Shown: positions 16,525-26,784, counted from the stretch's first letter. The stretch is DNA of 64,000 nucleotides from Paenibacillus piri (GCF_004354045.1 NZ_SMRT01000003.1:186001-250000); one strand, 5' to 3'. Program-made: numbers and translations. The notes: a model not told the origin generated them from the sequence alone.

Positions 16525-18498
16525 ATGAGTACAACTGAGCATACGAATTTTAAACCATTGAAGGCGATTCCTCTGCGTCAAGTTACGATTCAGGATCCGT
16601 TCTGGTCCGCCCGGGAACGCAATGTGATCGGCACCGTCATCCCTTATCAGTGGGATGCGCTGAATGACGGGATTCCAGGTGCCGAGCCGAGCCACACGAT
16701 CGAAAATTTCCGAATCGCCGCCGGAGATGCGGAGGGTGACTATTACGGCATGGTGTTCCAGGACAGCGATTTGGGAAAATGGCTGGAAACCGTCGGCTTT
16801 GCGCTCTCCAAGGAAAGGAACCCGGAGCTGGAGAAGCTCGCCGACGACGTGATCGACCTGCTCGGGCGCGCCCAGCAGCCGGACGGTTATTTAAATTCAT
16901 ACTATACGGTAAAAGCGCCGGGCGAGAGGTGGACCAATCTACGCGACAATCACGAGCTGTACTGCGCCGGCCATTTAATGGAAGCGGCCGTTGCTTATTA
17001 CGAGGCGACCGGCAAGCGCAAGTTCCTTGATATTATGTGCCGCTACGCGGATTATATCGGCACGGTGTTCGGCGCGGAAGCGGGGCAGAAGCGCGGCTAC
17101 GACGGGCATCCGGAGGTCGAGCTGGCGCTTGTGAAGCTGTACCAGGCTTCCGGCAACCGCAGCTATTTGGAGCTCAGCAAATTTTTCGTCGAGGAGCGCG
17201 GACAGCAGCCGCATTTCTTCGATGCGGAGATCCGGGAGCGGGAGGCGCTTCAAGGAGCTTCCGGTAAAAAGAAGCGGACGTACGATTATTTCCAGGCGCA
17301 TCTGCCGGTCAAGGAGCAGACGACGGCGGAAGGCCACTCCGTTCGCGCCGTTTATTTGTACAGCGCAATGGCCGATCTGGCGGTCGAATATGGCGACGAC
17401 GGCCTGAAGGAAGCGTGCAGGACGCTGTGGAACGATACGGTCGGACGCAAAATGTATGTAACCGGGGGCATCGGTTCTTCGGCTTACGAGGAACGATTTA
17501 CCGTTCCCTACGACCTGCCAAACGATCGGGCTTACACGGAAACTTGCGCAGCGATCGGGCTGATGTTCTGGGCGCAGCGGATGCTGCAGATGGAGAAGGA
17601 CCGCAAATATGCCGACGTAATGGAATTGGCCCTCTACAACGGTGTACTGAGCGGGATTTCGCTCGACGGCAAAAGCTATTTCTATGTCAATCCGCTTGAA
17701 GTATGGCCGGATACCGCCAATTTCCGCAACGACATGCATACGGTGAAGGTGACGAGGCAGCCCTGGTTCGGCTGCGCGTGCTGCCCGCCGAATATTGCCC
17801 GCTTGATTGCGTCGCTTGGGCAGTACGTGTACTCGGCGGGCGAGGACGAACGCGAGCTGTACGTGCATTTGTATGTCGGAAGCAAGGCGGGGGTTGAACT
17901 CGCGGGTGTACCCGTGCAGTTGACACAGCAGACGAATTATCCGTGGGACGGTCAAGCGGAGCTGCAGCTATCGCTTCAGCAGCCGGCCGACCTGACCGTA
18001 TGCTTGCGCATACCGGGCTGGTGCCGGAAGTGGACGGTTTCCGTCAACGGCGCGGAGACGGATGCGGGCGAGCCGGTCAACGGTTACGCGAAGCTAACCC
18101 GGACTTGGCAGGACGGCGACCGGATCGAGTTATCGTTCGACATGCCGGTCGAGCTCATGCATTCGCATCCGAATGTGCGAAGCAATGCCGGCAAAGTCGC
18201 CCTGCAGCGGGGGCCGATCGTATACTGTCTGGAGGAGATCGACAATGGCGCCAATTTGCAAGATCTTGCCATCGCGAGCGATGCGCAGTTCGATGTGAAT
18301 TACGATGCCGGACTGCTGGGCGGCGTAGCTGTATTGACAGGCGTCGGCTCGCGCAGCGTCATTCCGGCAAAAGCGGAAGGAATCTTATACGGGACGCGGC
18401 CGTTCGAGCGGGCGGCCGCACCGGTTAAGGCGATTCCGTACTTCGCCTGGAGCAACCGGGAGCCCGGCGAAATGACCGTTTGGATCAGAAGCAGCTAA
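16525..18498 (+). CDS. GH127 beta-L-arabinofuranosidase (DUF1680 family)
   Basis: A 657-residue cytoplasmic enzyme without signal peptide. The N-terminal two-thirds is an alpha/alpha-barrel; the C-terminus is beta-sandwich. The zinc/catalytic residues of characterised GH127 enzymes appear as Glu339 and Cys341 in the ETC motif, and Cys419-Cys420 in FGCACCPPN, the first of these two or its neighbour being the expected nucleophile. Length matches the family (about 650). It would release beta-L-arabinofuranose from short oligosaccharides such as those of extensin-type plant glycoproteins. It is last in the importer operon, 26 bases after the MalG-type permease, and is followed by a terminator. 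An AAAGGAG site precedes the ATG. Confidence 0.92.
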   Translation: MSTTEHTNFKPLKAIPLRQVTIQDPFWSARERNVIGTVIPYQWDALNDGIPGAEPSHTIENFRIAAGDAEGDYYGMVFQDSDLGKWLETVGFALSKERNPELEKLADDVIDLLGRAQQPDGYLNSYYTVKAPGERWTNLRDNHELYCAGHLMEAAVAYYEATGKRKFLDIMCRYADYIGTVFGAEAGQKRGYDGHPEVELALVKLYQASGNRSYLELSKFFVEERGQQPHFFDAEIREREALQGASGKKKRTYDYFQAHLPVKEQTTAEGHSVRAVYLYSAMADLAVEYGDDGLKEACRTLWNDTVGRKMYVTGGIGSSAYEERFTVPYDLPNDRAYTETCAAIGLMFWAQRMLQMEKDRKYADVMELALYNGVLSGISLDGKSYFYVNPLEVWPDTANFRNDMHTVKVTRQPWFGCACCPPNIARLIASLGQYVYSAGEDERELYVHLYVGSKAGVELAGVPVQLTQQTNYPWDGQAELQLSLQQPADLTVCLRIPGWCRKWTVSVNGAETDAGEPVNGYAKLTRTWQDGDRIELSFDMPVELMHSHPNVRSNAGKVALQRGPIVYCLEEIDNGANLQDLAIASDAQFDVNYDAGLLGGVAVLTGVGSRSVIPAKAEGILYGTRPFERAAAPVKAIPYFAWSNREPGEMTVWIRSS

Positions 18499-18607
18499 AG
18501 GCATGTGTGAATGTCCTTTCGAATGTGAGCGGGATTCGGAACTCACGGTGAAGCTGCAGCTGCCGTAACGGAGCCGAGAAAATGAGCCCGGGGAATGGCC
18601 CCGATCA

Positions 18608-18639
18608 GACTGTTGAGAAACCTCGACAGTCTTTTTTTT
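18608..18639 (+). terminator. terminator of the GH127 operon
   Basis: Hairpin GACTGTtGAG / CTCgACAGTC with a 4-base loop, followed by a run of eight T. Confidence 0.88.
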
Positions 18640-18692
18640 ATTGGCAATGTTCGGGACCTTTATCTTATTACCAAAAACTTCCATTTTAACGA

Positions 18693-21047
18693 TTAAATAT
18701 CGCACGAACACTTAGCGGACTGCAGTTCCCGATACTTGCCTGGTGTGATTCCTTCCAGCTTTTTGAACATCCGGGCAAACCCGACGTCGTTGGCATACCC
18801 GACCTTTTCCGCGATTTGCGTGACGGTCAACGAGGTGGTTTGTAATAAATTTTTCGCCTCCTGGACCCGAATCTTCGCAATGTAATCCACAAGATTTTGC
18901 CCAGTATGCTTTTTAAAAAAAGAAGATACATAGTTCGGATTCATCGCAAAAGCTTCACCGATGGAGATAAGGCTCAGGTCCCCTTCACCAAAGCGCTTTT
19001 GAATAAATTCCTCGATCTGTCGGACTTGTTGAAAGGTGGACGGTCTTCGGTCGGACTTCAAATACCGGCATACCTCGGAATAAGCGCGAATGAGCTCTTC
19101 TTTCATCCTGCTACTGGTCCCGCATTCGGCGTACAGCCGGATCGGATCGAGCCGGTCGCTGTCCCACACGAGTCCCGGCTTAATGTTAAACATATCCATC
19201 ACTTTGATCAATGTGCCTATTAAATCGAAAAACAAATATTTGCTCATTGCCGGGCTCAAGGTCTGATTACGGAAGTTGGTTTCGATAAGACCGTCGATGA
19301 GTTGTTCCGTACGTTCCATATTTCCGCTCTTCACCAGGTTTACTAGCTGAGTCTCCAGCTCCAGCGGATAGTAATATAACGGAGCCGCCGGTGTCAATTC
19401 ACTGTAATGTATGATGGTATTCGAGCCTTCGATAATTTTAAAATCGAGGGCCTTCAACGCCTCGCGGTAGCTGTCATGAATTTGCGGCAATACAGGGTAA
19501 ACGCGGCCTACTCCGATAGTCATCCCCATTTTGAAACGGATTCGGAGAAACGAATGGATATTTTCCGAAATCCGCTTTAATTCCTCAAAAGCTTCCCCTT
19601 CCGAACGGGTGCTCAGGTTAATCAGCAGCGCCAGCCGGTTCTTATCGATATCCACGGCATCGCCCCGGTGCCGGGTGCGAATCAGATCGAGGCTGATATT
19701 GGTAATGATAAACCGGGCTAGCGCCCAGCTTTCTTCGCTGTTGCGGTCGTCAAATGCGAAGATGTCGTCGATTCCGATGACCGATACGGCGAACAGGCCT
19801 TCATTGCCAATAATATCAAGCGACTCAAGCGCTGCGGAGTCCAGAGATTTGTCATCGATCTGCCCGTGGAGCAAGCGGGTCAAGAAATTGGCTTTAATCA
19901 AGGGAGCGTGTGATTGGAGCAGCCGATGCATCTTTTTTTCTTCATGCAGCACATTTTCGAGCTTTTTCTGAATCAACGAATATTCATTATCCCCCGAGGC
20001 GAATTTGATTTGCGGAAGAGCCGCCATCAGTTGCTTGACCGGATGGTACTGCCGCTTTGACATGTACAATATGGCATAAAAACCGATAATGAAGCTGAGC
20101 GATACGATCCATAAAGCCCAGTTTTTGATTGTCTGGATTTTGCTTGTATATGCGCTTTTCGGTATGGCTGAAATATAATACCACGTTGTCCGGCCGGATT
20201 GCGCATGGGAAAGGATCATTTCTTCCCGGCGCGACGGGTCGTAATACGAATAGGAGCCTTTCCGGTATCGATCCAGCATTTCCTCTGCCTGTTGAGGAAC
20301 AGTACCGCCGCTGCTGACTATAATCTGTCCCTTCTCATCGACGATAAATATATTGCCGGAATTGGCGTACTCCATATTTTTGAACAAATCGCGGATGATT
20401 TGTTCATCGATGAGAATGACGAGAGTCGTATGGGGATGCGCTTTTTCTTCGATGGGCAGCGTCTGCTGTACGGTTAGCATCCGGATGCGTTCATCTTCTT
20501 TATTGATAGCTTCGGAAGGGAAATAGCGCAAATATTGGTAGCCGGTATGCAGCCGCAGCTTCCAATCCGTGAAGCTCAATCCGGGATAACTGAAATAGTG
20601 CTCGTAGAATACTGTATCGTCCGATTTCGTGCTTGGAGTGACGATGATTCCGTCGTCCAGAAAATAAAGGTAGAAATCGTAGATGAACCGGCTGGACGTC
20701 TTGATGCTGCGCAGCGTTTCTTTAAGCTCCACATACTCCAGAGCGGTTAACGAGCTCGAGGATGACATCCGGTTTACGAATTCTTTCACCTTAGGATTTA
20801 AGGCCACTTGCAGCATGAGCTGCTCAACCTCTTTCAAATGGCCGTCGAGCATTTCCCGAATCTGCTCAAGCATCGCCTGGTTGGTTTTGCCCGCTTGCTC
20901 CTCGATGGCGGTTTCCGTTCGCAAGTAAAACACGATGCCCAGGGCAACCGGAATCAGGAAAATAATGAGATACGATACAAGAAACGTAACCAGCACGCTT
21001 TTACGATTCAACCGAATCCATTGGAACCATTGACGATTACCCTTCAT
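18693..21047 (-). CDS. membrane-bound AraC-type sensor-regulator
   Basis: About 784 residues: an N-terminal transmembrane helix (about 15-38), an extracellular Cache-like sensor region (about 40-290), a second helix (around ALWIVSLSFIIGFYAILYM), a long cytoplasmic linker, and a C-terminal AraC helix-turn-helix (LSLISIGEAFAMNPNYVSSFFKKHTG; VTQIAEKVGYANDVGFARMFKKLEGITPGKYR). Such one-protein sensors regulate adjacent LplB/YtcP/LipO importers in Paenibacillus. ATG 21047 is chosen because AGGTGA lies just upstream; GTG and ATG codons three positions earlier overlap that site. It is divergent from the importer operon at 21363, its likely target. Confidence 0.88.
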   Translation of the reverse strand: MKGNRQWFQWIRLNRKSVLVTFLVSYLIIFLIPVALGIVFYLRTETAIEEQAGKTNQAMLEQIREMLDGHLKEVEQLMLQVALNPKVKEFVNRMSSSSSLTALEYVELKETLRSIKTSSRFIYDFYLYFLDDGIIVTPSTKSDDTVFYEHYFSYPGLSFTDWKLRLHTGYQYLRYFPSEAINKEDERIRMLTVQQTLPIEEKAHPHTTLVILIDEQIIRDLFKNMEYANSGNIFIVDEKGQIIVSSGGTVPQQAEEMLDRYRKGSYSYYDPSRREEMILSHAQSGRTTWYYISAIPKSAYTSKIQTIKNWALWIVSLSFIIGFYAILYMSKRQYHPVKQLMAALPQIKFASGDNEYSLIQKKLENVLHEEKKMHRLLQSHAPLIKANFLTRLLHGQIDDKSLDSAALESLDIIGNEGLFAVSVIGIDDIFAFDDRNSEESWALARFIITNISLDLIRTRHRGDAVDIDKNRLALLINLSTRSEGEAFEELKRISENIHSFLRIRFKMGMTIGVGRVYPVLPQIHDSYREALKALDFKIIEGSNTIIHYSELTPAAPLYYYPLELETQLVNLVKSGNMERTEQLIDGLIETNFRNQTLSPAMSKYLFFDLIGTLIKVMDMFNIKPGLVWDSDRLDPIRLYAECGTSSRMKEELIRAYSEVCRYLKSDRRPSTFQQVRQIEEFIQKRFGEGDLSLISIGEAFAMNPNYVSSFFKKHTGQNLVDYIAKIRVQEAKNLLQTTSLTVTQIAEKVGYANDVGFARMFKKLEGITPGKYRELQSAKCSCDI

Positions 21048-21362
21048 AAGCATCACCTATCTTATTGTCTCGGAAAACGGGCGTTATGTACACCGTCTAA
21101 TTTTTAGAAGAGCCGTACGTTTTCCTCAATCGGTGAAAAGCAGCAAAGAAGATAACCTTTCGGTAAAACGGATGGTATCTTTTTCCGCTCGGACGGTTCT
21201 ATACTTGGGTCAAGCGGAGGTGAGGAAACGAACGGTCTGTAAACGGATGCAAATAGGCTCAATCTATGTATATGACCTCTTTTGTCAGGGTAGAAATGGC
21301 TTGTCACCGATTGCCGAAGATCACAGCGAAAAAAAGCCGAGGCGGGATGGGGGTGTTTTCAG
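21048..21362. promoter_or_regulatory. divergent regulatory region
   Basis: A 315-base spacer between the AraC sensor gene (minus) and the importer operon (plus). It contains a TATACT (21200-21205) without a good -35, which fits an activator-dependent promoter facing the importer. I see no clear operator repeat or RNA gene. Confidence 0.35.
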
Positions 21363-22322
21363 TTGAAGACAAAGTCGGTTGCAAATTCCTATTCGAATGC
21401 AAGCGCGGGGTTTGCGGGTTATTTAAATGCGCTAAAGAAGGAGCTGGCCAAATACCGTTATGTTTACATAATGCTGATGCCGGTCGTTATTTATTACGTT
21501 GTGATACATTACTTTCCGATTTATGGCGTCATCATAGCCTTTAAGGAGTATTCCCCGCTAAAAGGATTTCTTGGCAGCGACTGGGTCGGGGTTAAACATT
21601 TTGTTGATTTTTTTAACAGCTATTATTTTTGGACGCTTTTAAGGAATACGGTCATCATCAGCTTTTACGATCTGATTTTTGGTTTTCCCGCGCCCATCAT
21701 ATTGGCCCTGATACTTAATGAAATTACGCAGCTTCGTTTCAAGAGATTTGTGCAAACGATTTCATATTTGCCGCATTTTATATCGCTAGTCGTTATTGTC
21801 GGGATGATTCTTGACTTCGTTGCAAGAGACGGCTTGGTCAATCAGCTCATTGCCGCGCTAACCGGGCAGGCTATTCCGTTTATGCAAAAGCCGGAATGGT
21901 TTCGTACCATTTATATTGCATCGAATATTTGGCAGACCGTCGGTTGGGGATCGATCATTTATTTAGCGGCTTTAACTTCCATTTCGCCGGAATTGTACGA
22001 GGCGGCGAGAGTGGACGGCGCGACCCGCTGGTCGCAATTATGGCACATTACGATACCCGGTATAACGCCAACAATCGTGATCATGCTCATTTTGCGTGTC
22101 GGCGATATGATGTCCGTCGGGCATGAAAAAATTATTTTAATGTATAATCCCGCCATTTACGAAACGGCGGATGTGATCTCGACATTTATTTACCGGAAAG
22201 GATTGCTGGAAATGAACTACAGCTACAGTGCCGCTGTCGGATTATTCAATTCAATCATTAATTTCATACTGCTTGTAACGGTGAACCAAATCGCGCGAAG
22301 AAGCGGAAATTCGTTATGGTAA
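21363..22322 (+). CDS. LplB-type sugar ABC permease
   Basis: A 319-residue permease with N-terminal polar extension, six hydrophobic segments, the family motif HYFPIYGVIIAFKEYSP after the first helix, and EAA loop YEAARVDGATRWSQLWHITIPGITP. The start is probably the TTG at 21363 with a G-rich stretch about 8 bases upstream; no good ATG exists before the first helix. First of five genes on the same strand. Confidence 0.87.
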   Translation: MKTKSVANSYSNASAGFAGYLNALKKELAKYRYVYIMLMPVVIYYVVIHYFPIYGVIIAFKEYSPLKGFLGSDWVGVKHFVDFFNSYYFWTLLRNTVIISFYDLIFGFPAPIILALILNEITQLRFKRFVQTISYLPHFISLVVIVGMILDFVARDGLVNQLIAALTGQAIPFMQKPEWFRTIYIASNIWQTVGWGSIIYLAALTSISPELYEAARVDGATRWSQLWHITIPGITPTIVIMLILRVGDMMSVGHEKIILMYNPAIYETADVISTFIYRKGLLEMNYSYSAAVGLFNSIINFILLVTVNQIARRSGNSLW

Positions 22323-22347
22323 TGGAAGGAGGGACGGGGAGCGGAAT

Positions 22348-23229
22348 ATGTATAAACGGTCTGTGTACGAAAAGCTGTTCGATACGCTCGTCTATGTACT
22401 CCTTATTGGCCTGATGATTGCGACGCTGTATCCATTTGTTTATGTTTTAATGGCTTCTTTAAGCGATCCTAAATATATCGTACAAAACAGAGGATTATTG
22501 CTATGGCCTCATGGCTTCACGTTGGGAACCTACAAGTATGTATTTGAAAATCCAATGATCGTAACAGGGTTCAGGAATACGATGCTTTATGTAATTGCCG
22601 GTACCTGTCTTAATATGTTCATGACCGCTTTGGGAGCATATTCGCTTTCCCGGCGATATTTGCGATGCGGCGGAGCGGTTATGCTGATGATCGTGTTTAC
22701 GATGTTTTTCAGCGGCGGCTTGATCCCTGCCTACTTAAATGTCCGAAATCTTGGTTTGCTGGATACTCCCTGGGCTCTTATCATTCCGTCTGCCGTCAAT
22801 ACGTTTAATTTGATTGTGATGAGAACGGCTTTTGCGGCTATTCCCGAAAGTATGGAAGAATCGGCGAAAATGGACGGCGCCAACGATTTTATGATTTTGT
22901 TTCGCATCTTCATTCCATTAACCCTGCCGGTCTTCGCCGTTATACTTTTGTTTTATTTGGTTCAGCACTGGAATTCCTGGTTCCCGGCGCTTGTCTATTT
23001 GCGATCCAGAGATTTATACCCGGTTCAATTGATTTTGCGGGAAATTTTGATTGCAAGCAGTGTGGACAGCATGGTAGCGGGAGCTGTGGCGCAGCTTGAT
23101 CAGCAGCCGCTTGGAGAAACGATCAAGTACGCCACAATTATCGTGGTAACGCTCCCGATTATTTGCGTTTATCCGTTTATGCAAAAATATTTCACGAAAG
23201 GCATCATGATCGGTGCCGTTAAGGGATGA
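22348..23229 (+). CDS. YtcP-type sugar ABC permease
   Basis: A 293-residue permease: VYVLLIGLMIATLYPFVYVLMASLSDP in the first helix, MFFSGGLIPAYLNVRNLGLLDT, EAA loop EESAKMDGANDFMILFRIFIPLTLP and the C-terminal KGIMIGAVKG tail. It pairs with the LplB-type permease 26 bases upstream and the binding protein 20 bases downstream. Confidence 0.9.
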   Translation: MYKRSVYEKLFDTLVYVLLIGLMIATLYPFVYVLMASLSDPKYIVQNRGLLLWPHGFTLGTYKYVFENPMIVTGFRNTMLYVIAGTCLNMFMTALGAYSLSRRYLRCGGAVMLMIVFTMFFSGGLIPAYLNVRNLGLLDTPWALIIPSAVNTFNLIVMRTAFAAIPESMEESAKMDGANDFMILFRIFIPLTLPVFAVILLFYLVQHWNSWFPALVYLRSRDLYPVQLILREILIASSVDSMVAGAVAQLDQQPLGETIKYATIIVVTLPIICVYPFMQKYFTKGIMIGAVKG

Positions 23230-23248
23230 TTAAGGAGGGTGAAAAGCA

Positions 23249-24898
23249 ATGAACAGGCAATCCAATAGCAAATGGGCCGCGGTTGTGTTATCAATGGCCA
23301 TGTTGACCGCCGCCGCATGCACTCAGGGGGATTCCAAAACGGCCGAACAGCCGAAGACAGACGGCAAAGGCCAGCCGGCAGATGCGCCTAAAGCGGCGGC
23401 CTCCGGCAAACCGCAGCTTCCCTTGGTGACCAAGCCGACGGAGCTAAGCTTTTTTGTACAGCTGGACTCCAAAGTTTCGGCAACGAAAAAAAGCTACGCC
23501 GAGCTTTCCATTTTTCCTTATTTGGAGAAAGAAACCGGTATTAAAATTAATTTTGTTCATCCGCCTTCCGGCATGGAAAAAGAACAATTCAACCTGATGG
23601 TAGCTTCCGGAGAGCTCCCGGATATGATCAGCAACAACTGGATTCAGTACCCGGGCGGTCCGGCCAAAGCCGTAGGCGACGGAGTTATTATCAAGTTAAA
23701 TGATCTTGTCGATAAATATGCGCCCAATTTCAAAAAATTTCTTAATGACAATCCGGATATTAAAAAAGACGTGTTAATGGATGACGGTACGATATATGCC
23801 ATTCCTCTTGTTCGGAAGGAACGGGTGCAGCGGTATACATCCGGTCTGCAAATCCGCCAGGACTGGCTGGACAAGGTAGGAATGAAAGTTCCCGATACGA
23901 TGGACGACTGGTATGCGGTATTGAAGGCGTTCAAAGAAAAAGATCCCGGCGGCACCGGCAAGGTGATTCCTTTCGGCAATTCGAACGATCTGGCTGTCAG
24001 AAATTTTATGGCGGCGTGGGGAATGGCATACGGTTTTTATATCGTCGACGGCAAGGTGAAATACGGTCCCAACGAACCGGATTACAAACCATTTTTAACG
24101 ACGATCAAAAAGTGGTACGACGAGGGGCTGATCGATCCGGACTTTGCCTCCACCGACAGCAAGCAGTTTGACGCCAAAATTACCGGAAACCGCATCGGAG
24201 CCTATTCCGCTTTGCTGAACGGAGGCATGGGCCGCTATTTGGATCTGATGAAAAATGATCCTAATTTTAAATTGGCCGGAGTCGCTCCACCGCTGACGAA
24301 GGACGGCAAGAGATACAACTTCCAAAGTGCGGTGCTGACCGGCTATGACGGCTCCGGCGTCGGCATTTCAAGCAAAAGCAAAAAAACGGAGGAAGCGATA
24401 AAATGGCTGGATCTCGGCTACACCGAATGGGGACATAATATTTTCAACTTCGGGATCGAAGGGGAGTCCTACAATTGGATGAACGGATACCCGAAATATA
24501 CCGATGCCGTTTTGAAGCATCCGTCTCTATCGCCGACCAACGCCTTATCGCAATACACGATCGCAGATCTGTACGGCCGCTTCTTTAATCAAGACGAACG
24601 GAAGGCGGAGCAGCTGTTGATTTACCCGGCTCAAAAAGAGGCAGGTCCCAATTGGGCCAAAGGTACGCCGGAAAGACAGTACCCGATGGGCGTAACGCCA
24701 ACCCTGGACGAAGGGAGGAAGCTGGCTTCCATTATGAACGAGGTGAATACGTATGTGGATCAAATGTTCCTGAAATTTATTATGGGAAATGAGCCTTTAA
24801 CCAAATTTGACGACTATGCTGCAAAATTGAAGCAAATGAAGGTTGACGAAGCGGTAAGCATCCAGCAAGCGGCTTATGACAGATATTTAAAGAGATAG
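23249..24898 (+). CDS. LipO-type sugar-binding lipoprotein
   Basis: A 549-residue binding protein with lipobox TAAAC (Cys24), an Ala/Lys/Pro linker, and the large family 1 fold of the LplA/LipO type (GIKINFVHPPSGMEKEQFNLMVASGELPDMI; KWYDEGLIDPDF; YGVEG-like FGIEGESYNWM; KFIMGNEPL near the C-terminus). AAGGAGGGTG precedes the ATG. The length (about 550) is usual for this subgroup, which binds complex oligosaccharides. Third gene of the operon. Confidence 0.9.
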   Translation: MNRQSNSKWAAVVLSMAMLTAAACTQGDSKTAEQPKTDGKGQPADAPKAAASGKPQLPLVTKPTELSFFVQLDSKVSATKKSYAELSIFPYLEKETGIKINFVHPPSGMEKEQFNLMVASGELPDMISNNWIQYPGGPAKAVGDGVIIKLNDLVDKYAPNFKKFLNDNPDIKKDVLMDDGTIYAIPLVRKERVQRYTSGLQIRQDWLDKVGMKVPDTMDDWYAVLKAFKEKDPGGTGKVIPFGNSNDLAVRNFMAAWGMAYGFYIVDGKVKYGPNEPDYKPFLTTIKKWYDEGLIDPDFASTDSKQFDAKITGNRIGAYSALLNGGMGRYLDLMKNDPNFKLAGVAPPLTKDGKRYNFQSAVLTGYDGSGVGISSKSKKTEEAIKWLDLGYTEWGHNIFNFGIEGESYNWMNGYPKYTDAVLKHPSLSPTNALSQYTIADLYGRFFNQDERKAEQLLIYPAQKEAGPNWAKGTPERQYPMGVTPTLDEGRKLASIMNEVNTYVDQMFLKFIMGNEPLTKFDDYAAKLKQMKVDEAVSIQQAAYDRYLKR

Positions 24899-24928
24899 TT
24901 TTGAAAAAATCCGATGGAGGTCGATATG

Positions 24929-25804
24929 ATGGCCAAATTAACGATGCTCAATTGGATGGCATCCAAAGATTTCAACGAATCGTTGGACATTCAAAAAGCA
25001 TGGGGAATTGAAGTGCTCGATATGAAGGATCATATTTTTGGGAAGTCCGTTGAAAATCTTTCTTATAAGGAAGCGGAGCAAGCGGTCCGTTTAATCGAGG
25101 CAAGAAATATGTCGGTTCATTGCTTGTCGACCCTTATTTTCCAGGATGATATCGAGAAGGGCGAGCGGCAATACGGCGGCATGCATCTGCAGTCGGTTGA
25201 ACGCGTTCTTGACATCGCGGCGTTGTTCAAACCGACCTTCATCAGGCTGCTTCCCGCCCGGCTGCCGGAACGGCGGCAGACCGAATGCTCGAGAGTATGC
25301 ATAGAACGGCAATATCCTTGGCTATACCGGCTATATCAAACGGCAGTAGATCAAATTTCCGAGGCCGGATATGCCGTAACGATCGAAAATGAAAAAAGCT
25401 CGATCTTCTCCAACGTGGACGATATTTTGGATTTCTTCATGAAGCTGAACCGGTCCGGGAACGTATCGCTGACTTACGATGTGCAAAATCTTTGGCAAAT
25501 GGGAACATTTCCTTCGATGGACGTGTACCGGAACTTAAAACCGCTTATAGGTTATCTTCATGTCAAGGGAGGGCAGGCAGAGCCCGGGGCCCAAGAGCTC
25601 AAATGGAAGTCATCGCTGGAGGACGCTTCTTGGCCGGTGGAGCCGATGATCAAGCAAGCCGTTAAAGACAACGTAAGTCCTGTCATCTGTCTGAATCCGA
25701 CTTACGGCCAGATGAAAGAAAATTACGATTATAACAATATGTTTAAAAGGGATTTGGACTATATGAAACAGATCATGAGTCGGATCGAACGCTGCGATTC
25801 GTGA
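24929..25804 (+). CDS. sugar phosphate isomerase/epimerase (xylose-isomerase-like TIM barrel)
   Basis: A 291-residue AP-endonuclease-2-type TIM barrel. Putative metal ligands lie in TIENEKSS (Glu), TYDVQNLW (Asp), GYLHVKGG (His) and the final CLNPTYG strand. Members interconvert keto sugars, inosose or sugar acids, but the specific reaction is not evident. Starts at 24926 and 24929 both fit the GGAGG at 24916-24920; 24929 has the better spacing, and an earlier ATG (24914) overlaps that site. Fourth gene of the operon, 30 bases after the binding protein. Confidence 0.72.
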   Translation: MAKLTMLNWMASKDFNESLDIQKAWGIEVLDMKDHIFGKSVENLSYKEAEQAVRLIEARNMSVHCLSTLIFQDDIEKGERQYGGMHLQSVERVLDIAALFKPTFIRLLPARLPERRQTECSRVCIERQYPWLYRLYQTAVDQISEAGYAVTIENEKSSIFSNVDDILDFFMKLNRSGNVSLTYDVQNLWQMGTFPSMDVYRNLKPLIGYLHVKGGQAEPGAQELKWKSSLEDASWPVEPMIKQAVKDNVSPVICLNPTYGQMKENYDYNNMFKRDLDYMKQIMSRIERCDS

Positions 25805-25858
25805 CGCTTTAAGGCTGTTGCCGCGTGACATTCCAATTATTCAAGGAGGGCTAGCACA

Positions 25859-26743
25859 ATGGAAATTTATAAAATCGGCTTTTGCGGGATAGGTAATATG
25901 GGACCGGGTATGGTAAAGAATTTGATGAAGGCCGGCCACGATTTGACGGTGTTTGATATCCGGCAGGAGGCAGTCGATGCCCTGGTCAAGGAGGGGGCGA
26001 AGGCTGCAAGCGATCACGCGGATCTGGTCAAGCATTGCGATATCGTTATGACCAGCCTTCCTTATCCGCCCATTTTTGTTGAAGTTATGGATAATTATTT
26101 TATCGATAATGCCCGTGCGGGCCAGGTTTTTATCGACATGGGGACATCGTCCGTGCAAGAAACGCAGCGGATCGCGGCAGTGCTCCGGGCCAAGGGGGCG
26201 GAGCTGCTGGATGCACCGGTTTCGGGAGGGAAGCCGGGATCGGATACCGGAACTTTGCATATATTTATTGGCGGCCGCAAATCTGTGTACGACAAGTACG
26301 CATTGTTATTTGAAGTTATGGGCAATCCGGAGCATGTCGTTTACTGCGGCGAGAGCGGGAGCGGCCAAGTGGTGAAGGGCGTCAATCAGCTGGCAATCGG
26401 TTTGGTTAACGCCGCGTTTATCGAAACGATCGCTTACGGTGTGCTGGCAGGAGTCAGCGCGGAAGCGCTCAAGAAAGGCGTCGGCGGCGAAGGCGGATTC
26501 CGAAGGCAATTTACTGCGATTGCCGATAAATTTATACAGGGCAAAGCGGAACAAGTCGAAGTGAAAATCGGTCAGATCGACATGTTTTTAGACGCGGCGA
26601 ACCATCTTGGATTCGAATTGCCGTTGACGCGGACGCTTTATCACTTTTGTGAAAACGGCGAAAAAAGGGTGATGGATGCGAACCGGTTATCTCAATCTTA
26701 TTGGCATGAGCTAACGCTAAGGGCATCAGGCTACCAATCTTGA
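25859..26743 (+). CDS. beta-hydroxyacid dehydrogenase (3-hydroxyisobutyrate dehydrogenase family)
   Basis: A 294-residue NAD(P)-dependent enzyme: Rossmann motif GIGNMGPGM (10-18), substrate motif DAPVSGGKPGSDTGTL, and the catalytic Lys in GSGQVVKGVNQ. Members oxidise 3-hydroxyisobutyrate, tartronate semialdehyde (GarR) or related hydroxy acids. Next to a TIM-barrel isomerase and a sugar importer, a role in catabolism of a sugar acid is likely. CAAGGAGGG precedes the start. It is the last intact gene before a stretch of gene debris, so the operon may originally have been longer. Confidence 0.85.
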   Translation: MEIYKIGFCGIGNMGPGMVKNLMKAGHDLTVFDIRQEAVDALVKEGAKAASDHADLVKHCDIVMTSLPYPPIFVEVMDNYFIDNARAGQVFIDMGTSSVQETQRIAAVLRAKGAELLDAPVSGGKPGSDTGTLHIFIGGRKSVYDKYALLFEVMGNPEHVVYCGESGSGQVVKGVNQLAIGLVNAAFIETIAYGVLAGVSAEALKKGVGGEGGFRRQFTAIADKFIQGKAEQVEVKIGQIDMFLDAANHLGFELPLTRTLYHFCENGEKRVMDANRLSQSYWHELTLRASGYQS

Positions 26744-26784
26744 TTTTGATCGCTATGGGCCTTGATCGACCGCGCTAGGCAGGA

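Noticed and set aside
16975..17955. A 326-codon minus-strand open frame
   Set aside because: Entirely antisense to the GH127 gene, Arg-rich, no recognisable domain.
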